Below, piece by piece: positions 13,201-22,080 of a stretch of DNA of 64,000 nucleotides (position 1 is its first letter; the number at the start of each line of letters is the position of its first letter). The notes beneath the pieces were generated by a model. It had not been told where the DNA came from. It saw only the letters and a list, made by a program, of their open reading frames with translations, and searched no databases. Made by a program: the position numbers and the translations under genes. The DNA lies in contig OZ029917.1 in the NCBI GenBank assembly GCA_964023275.1, forward strand, positions 17,986,374 to 18,050,373, given 5' to 3'. Source of the DNA: Norana najaformis. Taxonomy: Eukaryota > Annelida > Clitellata > Crassiclitellata > Hormogastridae.

Positions 13201-16200
13201 TTTCTAACTATCCTATCTCGCACCCCATCTTTGACCATCCTGCGACAACCGTTACCATCATCATTGCTTTCCACTTTAGCAGCGAACTGTCTCTTTCGGT
13301 CTGATCCCTCAGTCTGACCTGGCACCGAAACTGACCAAACAACCTGGTTCGATTTGATACAGCGCCGTTGTAAAAGGTGTTGTGTCTTAGTTGCTTTGAC
13401 CATTGACTGCTGTTTTTGAAGCGTCGATTTATGCCTCGTATAATATAATACAGCGCTTCATCAGTCTTATGATTAGAATAGATTAGAAATGAACTCGGTT
13501 CGATCTAATGTGAACGTTTAAATGTATGTATGTGTGTAAGTATGTGTGTATGTGTGTGCTTGTAGGTTCCTGATGATTGCGAACAACAATGAAGCAACAA
13601 ACCTTGCACATTGGCATACGTAACAAGACCTCTGGGTTGTCTATGCCTTCGTGGGTTTCATTGTAGAAACGCTTCCATGTCCAAGCGATTATCTGGTCCT
13701 CCGATCGCTCAATGCCATCATTCTACCACCAAGTTACAGAGGAAATATTACGACCCATCATCGGGTATTTATGCTAGTGCCGCCACTTGAGGAAAACTCC
13801 TCCAGTTAAATAAGGGCATGCCTAATCCAAACTTTATAAATTCACCACTAAGGTGAATTCAACTGCTATTATAGTTTTGAGAATTCTTGGCGAAAATGAC
13901 TAGGTATGGCAATGGCCGGGCTTAACTGGGTATATATTCTGCATTAAACTTCCCAGTAAGCCTGTATTTTAGTTCGCACTTCAGGTTTCGGAAAAGGAAT
14001 CAACTTTTTAAAGAAAGTATTTTGTAACTGAGCATTTTTATATAGCTGTCTAAGGGCGTCGACAGCGCTCGATTCCTCGATAACCCATAAGTGATCTTAA
14101 TATGTCCATTAAGAACAAGAAATTTTCGGTAAGCAACATAAATATGTTCAAATAATAAGAGTCTTGAAACTAGCCGGCTAGCCAAAAACAAAGACCTACC
14201 TCGAAAATGATTGGTTGATTAGGTACTATTTTTATAAAGCTATCTAAGGGCGTCGACAACGCTCGATTCCTCGATAACCCATAAGTGATGTTAAAAGGTT
14301 CATTAAGAACAAGAAATTCATCGGTAAGCAACATAATTATGGTCAAATAATAAGAGTTTTCAAACTGGCGGGCTAGCCAAAAACAACGACCTACCTCGAA
14401 AATGATTGGTTGATTAGGTACTATTCGAAGAGTGGCAGTGACGATACCAGTGGCGTTGGCGTATTGTCCCGTCTTTGAAACGTGGCTCTGTGTAATGCTT
14501 GGCGGACTAAATGCAATCATACAGTCACTTCAGTGATTCAGAACTAATGTAATGCCATTATCGCAAAGAGGAGCGTCCACTAGCATTTTCTTCATCTCTT
14601 CTCTCTTACTAATAAAAAAGTAAAGCTCCTATGTTCCACGAAGAACGTAGGGGAAGCGCTCATTTCCTTTTCTTAGGCCCTTGAGCCGGCAATGGACGAA
14701 TCCCAATGTCCTGGGCACGGGACCATTGCATCGCAGGACTTGTCATTTACTTTACCACTTACGCAGGTACCAAACTTTACTGCTCGGTGACAGAGCACGC
14801 ATGTACAAACAATTTACTAGTGCGCCCTCTGCTTATCTTTACATCCATGCCCTCTATATACATGCATCTATACATCCGTTCGTACGTCCGTCGGTCCGTC
14901 CGTCCGTCCGTCCGTCCATCCATTCATTTGTCTATCGTTCATCCATCCATATATTCATCCACCCATCCATCCATCCATCCATCCCTCCATCCATCCATCC
15001 ATCCACCCATCCACCGACTCCTATTCCATCCACCAAACCATCCAGCCATCAATCGAGCTATACATCAAAAAAAGCCTCCACCTTGCTTTCATTCCATTCT
15101 CCCATCTGTGGGACAAGCCAATTGATTGGTTTGAGCGCTCGGCTTGTAACGCGAAGGTCACAGGTTCGAGCTTCCGTTCGCTGAGACGGTTACTGTGCAG
15201 TGAGTGTGTAGGAACCTTGAGCAAGTCCTTCATTCACCATTGCTCAGCGCCATCGATTGGTGTTTGGTAAATAGATAGTGGCCCCTAATAAATGTTTTAC
15301 TAGTAGTAGTATTAGTAGTAGTAATAATAATAATGATCATAATCATAATCATAATAGTAATAATAATCCATCCATCCATCCATCTTTTTGAAAGCCAAGC
15401 TTTCCGGACTTGATGACAGCGGTAATTGGTTTTAATCAACGCCTGGCAACCAAGGAATATCCTTTGATTGTGAAATTTTTGTTGAAAATTTGTTTTGAGG
15501 TCCGTACTAAAACAGTTGCTGTTTATGTTTGTTACTCGAATTTTAATAAATAGGTTACAAAAAAATAATATCACATCAGCCTATTCAGAAAGCTCATGTC
15601 GGGAAGTCAGTTTTAAATTCCCTCGCAAATCCACAGTTGTGACACATAGGTCTACATTCGATTAAAGTCATATTTTACCCTTTACGAGTCAAATATTCAG
15701 CAGACATTAATAAAGGAGCCGCTAAGACATGTTGACCGTGCCTCCGCCCCAGTCCCCACCCTAGATTCCTCTCACATAGGCCTTTAGTTGGAAAACGTTA
15801 GAGGTTCTTCTCACCCACTTCACCCTTTGTTCGAACCTGCTTTGATTTCACGCTTGGATTTTCGACCATACCCGTCCAAGTTTTCACAAATTTCTTATGT
15901 ATTTTGACCTTCTTGGCTTACTATCCAGCACCATGCACATAATCCAGAAATTCACAGAATGATTTACACTTTTTTGGTAGATATGAAAACGCCTTCAACT
16001 TCAGGGAATTTTGTCGTAGAATACCACTGGAGGCTTCGCTTCAGACATTCAGCTGGTCTCTCTATGCATACATAGCCATTATCTTTTTTCTAATACTCAA
16101 AATGCGCCCAAAATTGCTTCCTGGCTGAGCGGTTAGGGAGCTCACGACTCTCCCCAGAATTTCTGTTGTCCATTACGAGTCGATGACGCATCCAATTCAC

Positions 16201-18938
16201 CCTTTGCTCGAACCTGCTTTGATTTCCCGCTCTGAATTTCGATTATACCCGTCCAAAAGTTCACAAATAGTTAAATATTTTGACCTTTTGAGCTTAATGA
16301 CCTATTCCATATACAAGAAAAGTGGAAGCTGAACCCAAATTCACAAAATAATCTAAACTTTCTTTCAATTTAAACTTTAAAACTACTATAGGCCTAGCGT
16401 AACTTTAAATTTGAATTTAAACCCTTTTAAAGCGATGAAATCCGGCCCTCCGAGAGGTTGGACGAGACCTGTGGCCCTCGCAACACAAAGGCATGGACAA
16501 GAATAGTAGAAGCTGATCTAGGCCCACTGAACTTCGGGTTACATACGGCCTGGAGACGGGCCCTGAATAGAGACGGCTGGCTGGGCGTAGTGGAAACGGC
16601 AACGCTCCAGAGAGGAGCATTCCACAGATTATGAGGATGATTACCAGAGTGTCTCCCTTCCATCCCCTTCTCTCTCAACTCTTTCGACGTTTCGGTTGAA
16701 TTAGATGTCTTCTGAAACCCCTTTAGAGCTTCGTTATGTTATGCTAATTCGCTTTTAGAGCCTTGGCTACAGGCCGGACCCAGGATTGCCCAGCTCCGCA
16801 GCACCCGCCGCCGCCGCCTTCTGTGTCGGCCTTTATAGTTGAACTTCTTTTCATGAAAACGACCCTTCACGCGGTTATACGGCGCTCGACTACGCACCAT
16901 TTGATCACGCGACGTTTGATCACACAACATTTGGTATAACGACGTTTAGGGCAGAAAAAAAGAGAACACTTGCTAAATGATACAAATGTCCGATTACCTT
17001 TCACCTATAGCCTAATAATATTCATTTTGGTCTAACTTTCTGTGTCGACGTAGACCGCTGTACACGTAATCTCAATCGTAAAAGTAAACTCAAAATTCCT
17101 AAATTGCTACCTGAAAGCTAAGCTCCGGGCACCAGCTTATTCATGAGCGCTGCGTCAAGTCAGAATGGTTGTCCAGAATACCGCGTGAAGGGCAAGATCT
17201 GGTTCCCGAGAGACCAGGGACGGAAAGAGACGGAAACAGACGGAAACAGACGGAAGGGTTGATACGGTGGGTTGTTGTAAGTATGAGAGGAATTGTAAGA
17301 CGGCGGATTGGATGGATAAGGGGAATATTTCTATAAAAGGTTGGAATTTAATATTAAATCGAAAGCCTAATGAGTGATAGACATAGGGTCTTCAGACAAA
17401 CGATCCTAGATGAATGACAAAACGATACCAGTGCCGGTATATACCACCAATTTGTTTTATGCTACAAATTTCATACGGACTTAGTGTGATGCGTATCACG
17501 TGGGCATGTACAATCTGCCTACCCATCATTGTTGTTCCCACTGCTGATGTACATAAACGCCGCTTCTGGGTAAACGATTGTGTCTGGTATATGAATCACT
17601 AGATAGTGCCACCATATCGGACGATTCGTAAACGTTTCTGAAAACATTCAACAGTGCATAATATCTTTGCAGTATTCTCAAATTTGTTCACAAATTTCGA
17701 TTTTTGTCCACGTCCACATCTCAAGCAGCTGCAACAACAGTCAATAAACACTCTAAATAGAATGATCTTCATGGCTTAAATGTGCGCCAAGTATACAAGA
17801 ACTCAAAAAGTGAAATTTAATCTAATGCCTATGCATGTCCATCATGGAAATGTGGCATGAACGATGATGACCAATATGTGACGTAAATCTAATGTGATTA
17901 AGAGATATATAAGCCTACTAATGTTTATCATCAATTGAAATGAATTAATAGGCCTATTGCTAAAGAAACCATCTGAGAGTTTAAGGCTGCATAACCGAAA
18001 AAGCATCATACGCAGTCAGTAATTTTCCTACCGGTGCTATGATGAAACAAAAGGAGTTGCGAATATCTTTACCGTTGTACCACTGTTGCGACGTCATATT
18101 GATAGTATGCGTGGTGATTCCATTCTGAACCACGGTGCTGATTTGAAACCAGGAGTAGTTTGGATCAGTTCGGTAGACGTAGTCGTACAAAGGACCTCGA
18201 TCTACTTGCTGCAAACGAAATGCAGAATAATCAATTAAAAGCCTTCGCCCGCCTCTGCGTGCAATTACACACAAGCCTCGGCCAGGCAAAGATAATTGCA
18301 GTCGTAGGCCTAAAGTCGAAATTTTGTAAAATGTTACTCAGAAGCTAAGCGCATAGCACCAGCTTATTCACGAACGCTGTCTCAAATTAGAGGGTAATCG
18401 AAAGATACTGTATGAATGCCATGATCTGGTTGACAGATTATAATTAGTGGTGGTGGTGGTGGTAGTACTGGCAGTAGCAGCATCGGTTACGGCTCTAGCC
18501 AAGGAATTCTGAATTTGCTGGGTTTTGCAAGTGTGAGTTTGTCATACCATTTACCTATAGTAAGCGAATTACAATAGTCCATACGTCTGGAGACCAATGC
18601 ATTTACCAATAACTGCTGAGTAAGGAGTGGCGTGATGAAACTTCTAGGTGATATACTTAAATGAGCACATCTCGTTTGCCGATAGTGGCGGCTGGGCGCT
18701 GCGACGAGAAAATGAAATTTTCCAATGTCGAGCGCGTGTAATTCGGAATGAGTAGGCCTAGCTGTCCACGGATCGTCTAAAGCCACACGCGCCAACTCAC
18801 CTTTTATTCGGGTAAACGTAATAATCAGTGAAGAAAATTCTAAATTAAAGTATAACTGACCCTTTTCTGTCGCGACGCATGGCAGGAAGCCACGGTCAGA
18901 GAAGCCACTAAAAGCCAAAGGACAAGCTTGTCAGCCAT
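4186..18938 (-). CDS. Secreted AprA/PhoPQ-related alpha/beta-hydrolase-fold protein, copy A (15 exons)
   Basis: Coding exons in transcript order: 18861-18938, 18073-18208, 17523-17637, 14395-14506, 13603-13722, 12705-12797, 11852-11941, 11448-11577, 10386-10503, 9765-9858, 9446-9484, 8649-8737, 7035-7122, 5511-5576, 4186-4305. All introns are GT-AG, phases agree, and the sum is 1488 nt (495 residues plus TAA). Exon 1 encodes a signal peptide ending near SCHA, then RQKR, a furin-type site. Family motifs in order are [92 protein letters not shown] and RRDW. The expected catalytic residues are the Ser of GESKRG, an Asp of GGSDEFF and the His of TGHS. Five N-glycosylation sequons fit secretion. 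In Dictyostelium the family member AprA is a secreted proliferation repressor; the role here is unknown. The exon 12/13 junction (short acceptor GACAG at 7123) is the least certain. Confidence 0.85.
4505..4640 (+). repeat. SINE/LINE-tail repeat with ACATTTAC tail
   Basis: This 130-bp block (core ATTCAAACGGGCAGCG, then TCTCACCC, then GTCGAGGCCATAC, ending in an ACATTTGCATTTAC tail) is homologous to 48315-48444 in the right part of the window, and its 3' part to 57720-57785. Unit B lacks most of it at 22430: only the flanking CGTGGC and CGTAAG remain, now adjacent. It lies in the last intron of copy A. Confidence 0.6.
5165..5260 (+). repeat. L2/CR1-like 3' tail fragment
   Basis: The sequence ends in AGAGTTTACCATTACGATTA, matching the 3' tail of the dispersed L2/CR1-like family. 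A longer version is present at the equivalent place in unit B (22870-23020). It lies in the last intron of copy A. Confidence 0.55.
6105..6290 (-). repeat. tRNA-derived SINE in intron of copy A
   Basis: On the minus strand the head reads TAGCCGACTGG (a close match to a polymerase III A box). About 45 nt later comes GTTTGAGTCTCC (B-box-like). A family-specific body follows, with TTGAGCAA and GCTCAGCGCCATCG. The same element is in unit B (23875-24060). Related plus-strand copies are at 15115, 35495 and 40785, with a decayed one near 62000. No intact tRNA gene is implied. Confidence 0.75.
7186..7330. repeat. TATG and AAT/ATT microsatellites
   Basis: A run of ATGT/GTAT-type tetranucleotides at 7186-7230 is followed at 7261-7320 by a trinucleotide AAT tract that turns into ATT, giving a self-complementary hairpin-prone stretch. 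Unit B has a length-variant copy (24940-25080). Confidence 0.8.
7312..8270. repeat. Degenerate retroelement-derived sequence in intron 12 of copy A
   Basis: Short conserved-looking frames occur on both strands. On minus, 7312-7524 contains a stretch like the C-terminal end of a LINE endonuclease domain ([16 protein letters not shown]). On plus, 7556-7786 contains [18 protein letters not shown], resembling a retroelement polyprotein segment. Further frames lie at 8050-8270. A TATG microsatellite is at 7830-7885. The block repeats with substitutions and indels at 25085-26090, so it predates the duplication. None fits the host gene's phase. Element identity is uncertain. Confidence 0.4.
10735..10985 (+). 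repeat. L2/CR1-like 3' end with polypyrimidine (CTCCTT) expansion
   Basis: The plus-strand frame has GPSLWNS, then low-complexity proline-coding CTCCTT repeats, then [11 protein letters not shown]. This is the usual C-terminal ending of L2/CR1-type reverse-transcriptase ORFs, interrupted by an internal microsatellite (about 10774-10858). The same structure, with a different repeat length, is in unit B (29560-29715). It lies in intron 8, opposite to the gene. Confidence 0.6.
13013..13440 (+). repeat. Polypyrimidine microsatellite and L2-like 3' end
   Basis: A CTCCTN/CTGCTN tract (about 13018-13147) is followed by sequence matching the 3' region of the L2-like family (compare TCTGACCTGGCACCG here with the related stretch at 47450). 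Unit B carries the same 3' segment at 32660-32960 with a much shorter pyrimidine tract. It lies in intron 5 of copy A. Confidence 0.5.
14031..14420 (-). repeat. 195-bp tandem duplication spanning the 3' end of exon 4 (copy A only)
   Basis: The last ~30 nt of exon 4, its GTAGGT donor and about 160 bp of intron occur twice, offset by 195 bp (donors at 14394 and 14199 on the minus strand). Unit B has one copy (34620-34800). The offset is divisible by three and the frame between the two donors has no stop. Using the downstream donor would therefore add 65 codons in frame, ending again in the motif VPNQPIIFE. Confidence 0.85.
14840..15385 (+). repeat. GTCC/ATCC tetranucleotide array followed by a tRNA-type SINE
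   Basis: A GTCC run (14884-14918) passes into an ATCC run (14938-15010). A plus-strand SINE follows (about 15115-15300) with TTGAGCGCTCGGC, GGTTCGAGCTTCC and the shared body GCTCAGCGCCATCGATTGG. AGT/AAT triplets (15300-15368) end the block. The same composite is at 35265-35760 and 40580-41120. It lies in intron 3 of copy A. Confidence 0.7.
15386..17522. other. Intron 3 of copy A, lower part, nearly identical to unit B
   Basis: I see no exon between 15386 and 17522. The stretch is almost base-for-base identical to 35770-37909. Most differences are one-base changes in homopolymer length. A dispersed L2-like 3' end with AGACGGAAAC decamers lies at 17060-17340. Confidence 0.65.
17060..17340 (-). 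repeat. L2/CR1-like 3' end containing AGACGGAAAC decamer repeats
   Basis: On the minus strand this reads as a LINE 3' end finishing in a TTTACGATTGAGATTACG-like tail. Inside is a decamer minisatellite (GACGGAAACA units, 17221-17253). Equivalent copies lie at 37450-37730 (same array) and 41640-41930 (more decamers, 41805-41849). Confidence 0.6.
18490..18700 (-). repeat. LINE reverse-transcriptase remnant between exons 1 and 2
   Basis: The minus-strand frame contains [10 protein letters not shown] preceded by [16 protein letters not shown]. This is the conserved C-terminal region of CR1/L2-type reverse transcriptases. It is repeated in units B (38880-39090) and C (43320-43500). The long frame 18487-18918 joins this remnant to exon 1 in a different frame and is not a gene. 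A GGT triplet run lies at 18448-18463. Confidence 0.6.
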
Positions 18939-18994
18939 TAGCTGCAAGTAATGAGAACAGATGATCCTGAACTGTGCAACAGTTGATCAGTATG

Positions 18995-19001
18995 TTTTAT
19001 A
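18995..19001 (-). promoter_or_regulatory. TATA box of AprA-like copy A
   Basis: TATAAAA on the minus strand lies 57 nt upstream of the ATG of copy A. The same box and spacing are conserved in copies B and C. A very short 5' UTR in the signal-peptide exon is implied. Confidence 0.7.
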
Positions 19002-19964
19002 AAGAGACCGAACGACGCGTGTCCGATAGCGCGATTGCATTCGGTGTCACGTCACCCTGGGAAATGCCATGTGGTCGAACTTGAAGCATAACGTTATTTA
19101 TTTGTCTTATATCTATCATGAAATCTAGATGTTTTGTGTTTCTTATCATAAAAGCTTGTGCTGGGTCAGACACGTTTAGGACTAAATGAGCCATAAAACA
19201 AAAATTTAAAGATAAGTAATTATTAGGTCAAGGATTAGAATGAATGCGGTCCTAATAAGACATTATTAAATGAGTGGTTGCACCTAAATTCATAATCTAT
19301 AAAATGTCAAGAACCAAGTCCGAACGGCAGAAGACCAGGGAGAGGGAGAAGAGGGAAAGGAGCTGTTAGGGTGGTGTTTAAGCTGTGAGTAATGGAAAGA
19401 CAGCGGATTGGATGGAAAGGCAGCGGATTGGATGGATAAGGGTGTCGACTCCTATTCTACCTGGATAACCTGATCCGGACTCTGACGTATCAGTTATTCT
19501 CTTGGTTTGATATAACCTCTCTTTTACTGGTCTTCTTTCGGTGTGGGCTATCTTAGTCTTCAACTTGGAACACTGACCTGCTGTATCTTCTCGTTATATC
19601 TTCGGTCGTCTGAACTGCGACAACGAGTAATGCGGGCGTGCCTTTCCCCATGTTTTGCACAACCTCCTATCTTTTCGCTATCGCTCCGTCTCTCCACCTC
19701 ACAATATGGTGGGCCCAAACCTAGAAATCACACCTCTGTGAGTCGGTTTCTGAATTCCCCGAGCTTCGCACAACCTCATGGGCGTCGGAATGGTTTGAAA
19801 AGTGGGACGGCTCACTCCTCAGCCGAGCAATAAGTGAGTCGCCGAAGACGTCGAGAGTGAGCCTCTGGAGAACGCTGAGAAAACGCAGCAATGAGCTAAT
19901 GTGTTGCACATACAACATGCAGTTGAACATATTTTATCTAGTCTAATGACTTCTAAAACGTCTT
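19002..19964. other. Intergenic flank between copy A promoter and CTTC array
   Basis: No gene was found. It contains an L2-like 3' end remnant on minus (19300-19560) and an unclassified repeat with GCACAACCTC and GGGACGGCTCA words (19640-19830), related to 20500-20900. It is nearly identical to 39390-40396 except for one extra 57-bp block in B near 39603-39660. Confidence 0.6.
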
Positions 19965-20172
19965 CCTTCCTTCCTTCTTCCTTTCTTCCTTCCTTCCTTC
20001 CTTCCTTCCTTCCTTCCTTCCTTCCTTCCTTCCTTCCTTCCTTCCTTCCTTCCTTCCTTCCTTCCTTCCTTCCTTCCTTCCTTCCTTCCTTCCTTCTTTC
20101 CTTCCTTCCTTCCTTCCTTCCTTCTTTCCTTCCTTCCTTCCTTCCTTCCTTCCTTCCTTCCTTCCTTCCTTA
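19965..20172 (+). repeat. CTTC tetranucleotide microsatellite (about 200 bp)
   Basis: Nearly pure CTTC units. The equivalent array in unit B (40396-40573) is interrupted and is fused directly to a GTCC array, marking the edge of the duplicated segment. The long SFLPSFLP open frame through it is a low-complexity artefact. Confidence 0.95.
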
Positions 20173-20934
20173 TATACCAGGAGATCTTGACCGGTTTATA
20201 GGTCGACTGCGATAAATTCTGCTGACGGGATTATCATTTCTTACAACCACACAGAAGTTCCATGTTCGCGATGACAGCTAAGATGCAGAGAGCGGCAGCC
20301 CCTCTGCCAAACAGAATCTCTGCTTAATTACTTGTCCAGATTTATAGCGTAAGCTGACCAGTGAGTAGTCCCAACCCATGTTCACCGTTCAATATGTGAG
20401 TCATACAAACAGTTAAATACCCTAAATATTTCTACAATTTCAACTAAAAAGTGGGACGGCAAAACCCTATTCCTGCCGTCCCAATTTTTAAACTGGGACG
20501 GCTCAAGCCGTCCCACGGATATAGGTTCCGACTCCCATGCACAACCTCTTCTCGCTTTCTAGATTCTTGACCTCGCAACAGAATGAGCCCAAACCCTGAA
20601 ATCGGATCATTTCGAGCTGGTTTCTGAATCGGACTGCGAATGTTCGGTTGTGACTTTCCGTTAGCACACTGACTAATCTGTCGATCACCAGCGATAAGAC
20701 AGAACGGGACCAGTAGGGTAAGCATCCTCAATGTTACCTCTCGATGTAAACAGACTTGTTATTTATTTATCATGAACGAGACTTCTCCGAGTTCCGCACA
20801 ACCTATGCCTTCCAAGTGACTTAGGCCGTCTCGCTATGTGACAAAAGGGTGGGCCCCAGCCCTGTCGGATTAAGGGAGACAGCCTGGAAACAAACAATTT
20901 TGTTTTGGCTGTGACTCGCGTGCGCACTGATTAT
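20173..20934. other. Spacer between units A and B with GGGACGG palindromes
   Basis: No gene was found. Two inverted repeats occur: GTGGGACGGC...GCCGTCCCA across 20451-20482, and the tight hairpin GGGACGGCT-CA-AGCCGTCCC at 20496-20515. Words such as CGCACAACCT link it to a diverged repeat also present at 19640-19830 and 20770-20900. This is where units A and B meet. Confidence 0.6.
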
Positions 20935-22080
20935 TCTTTTCCCTGACGTCTTCTCATCCGAATATATTTCATACCTTGCCCAGCAAACGACTTTTGACTT
21001 GTGTATACTCTATGTGTTCGCTCACTACAGAACGCACTGAATACCGCTAACCAAAAGAGGCCAAATTTGCTTTGATTCGTCTACATGTGGAACGCACGCA
21101 TCACCCTCCACGTAATTGCATCGCATAGCGCGACAGCCCTTATTCAACCTATTTTGCTGTCTTTATATTATTAGGTGATATGGACGACACTATTTGTGTC
21201 TTCTGCACCAATTAACTATTATCGTGCGCAACATGTCCTTTCACAAGCGTCGTATTACTTACTCAAAAGGGCGTCCTAAACTTAGGCTATTGGCCTAAAA
21301 TGAGTGCAGGCACCGCTTTGATCAATCATTAGACAGCGCGGAAGGGGTGTTGATATGAAATGCGTACTTACTTATTTTGAATTGAATTAAAATATAAATT
21401 GTGAAAATGTAAAAATAATCGAAGACGGACCGAAAAGCTTAAATTCGAAACTATTATATAATCCGTGCATTACAGAAATAAAATTATTTATATCTGCCAT
21501 CTATAGATAAGCCTTGTGGCCAATCCCCCACATTACTTTGTGTAAGAGTTTTGTGAATCAAGAGTCTTAGATCCAAGATTTTCACGTCGACTTATTCTCA
21601 GCATTGGAATGTGACATGAATTTCGGCAAGTTTTTTTGTAAATCTAAGAAACAAACCTTTCGTAACCAATCACTGATAATTTATGATTGATCCTTACATT
21701 TATAGGCCATTGCAAATTTGCAATAGGCATATAGGACTAAATCAGGGAATCCGTATACACTTCTCCTTCCTACGCCTAAAGTTATGACTAAACCTAGGAT
21801 ACTTTTGAATACAGTAGCCGCCTGCAAACCTAGCTGTTATTTAACAGTGGCTTTATTCTCAATGCTGAATGCCAGCTATACAATTCACATCCAACTGATG
21901 TTAAAATTCTGAGTCTTAAGATAAATAAATAAATTTCTTAACCTGTGCAATCTGTCGCTATGCATTTTATTCCTTCCCAAAAGCCAAGCTTTAAAATAGT
22001 ATGCCGTTTATTAGTCATAAATCAAAATTGTTATATCTAGAATTTCTTTGCGAAAACTGATTTCTCTTTGCAGTGTTTTG
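20935..22080. other. Non-coding downstream flank of copy B with empty transposon site
   Basis: This corresponds to 421-4185 of unit A minus the 2.6-kb transposon. The uninterrupted target TAA is at 21677-21679. No gene was seen. Confidence 0.75.
21966..21971 (-). terminator. Poly(A) signal of AprA-like copy B
   Basis: AATAAA on minus lies about 110 nt after the stop codon of copy B, in the same context as the signal of copy A. Confidence 0.6.

Noticed and set aside
18487..18918. 143-codon minus-strand ORF, repeated at 38876-39307
   Set aside because: Its start overlaps signal-peptide exon 1 in another frame and its end is a LINE remnant. Copies differ only where the whole segment differs.
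4186..18938. Recent bacterial transfer of the PhoPQ-related gene
   Set aside because: The gene has 14 canonical introns, a signal peptide, TATA box and poly(A) signal like a normal animal gene. The family is also known in eukaryotes.
19901..20215. Long open frame with SFLP repeats
   Set aside because: It is created by the CTTC microsatellite. The GTCC and CTCCTT arrays make similar frames at 14681-15184, 35127-35586 and 40251-40854.
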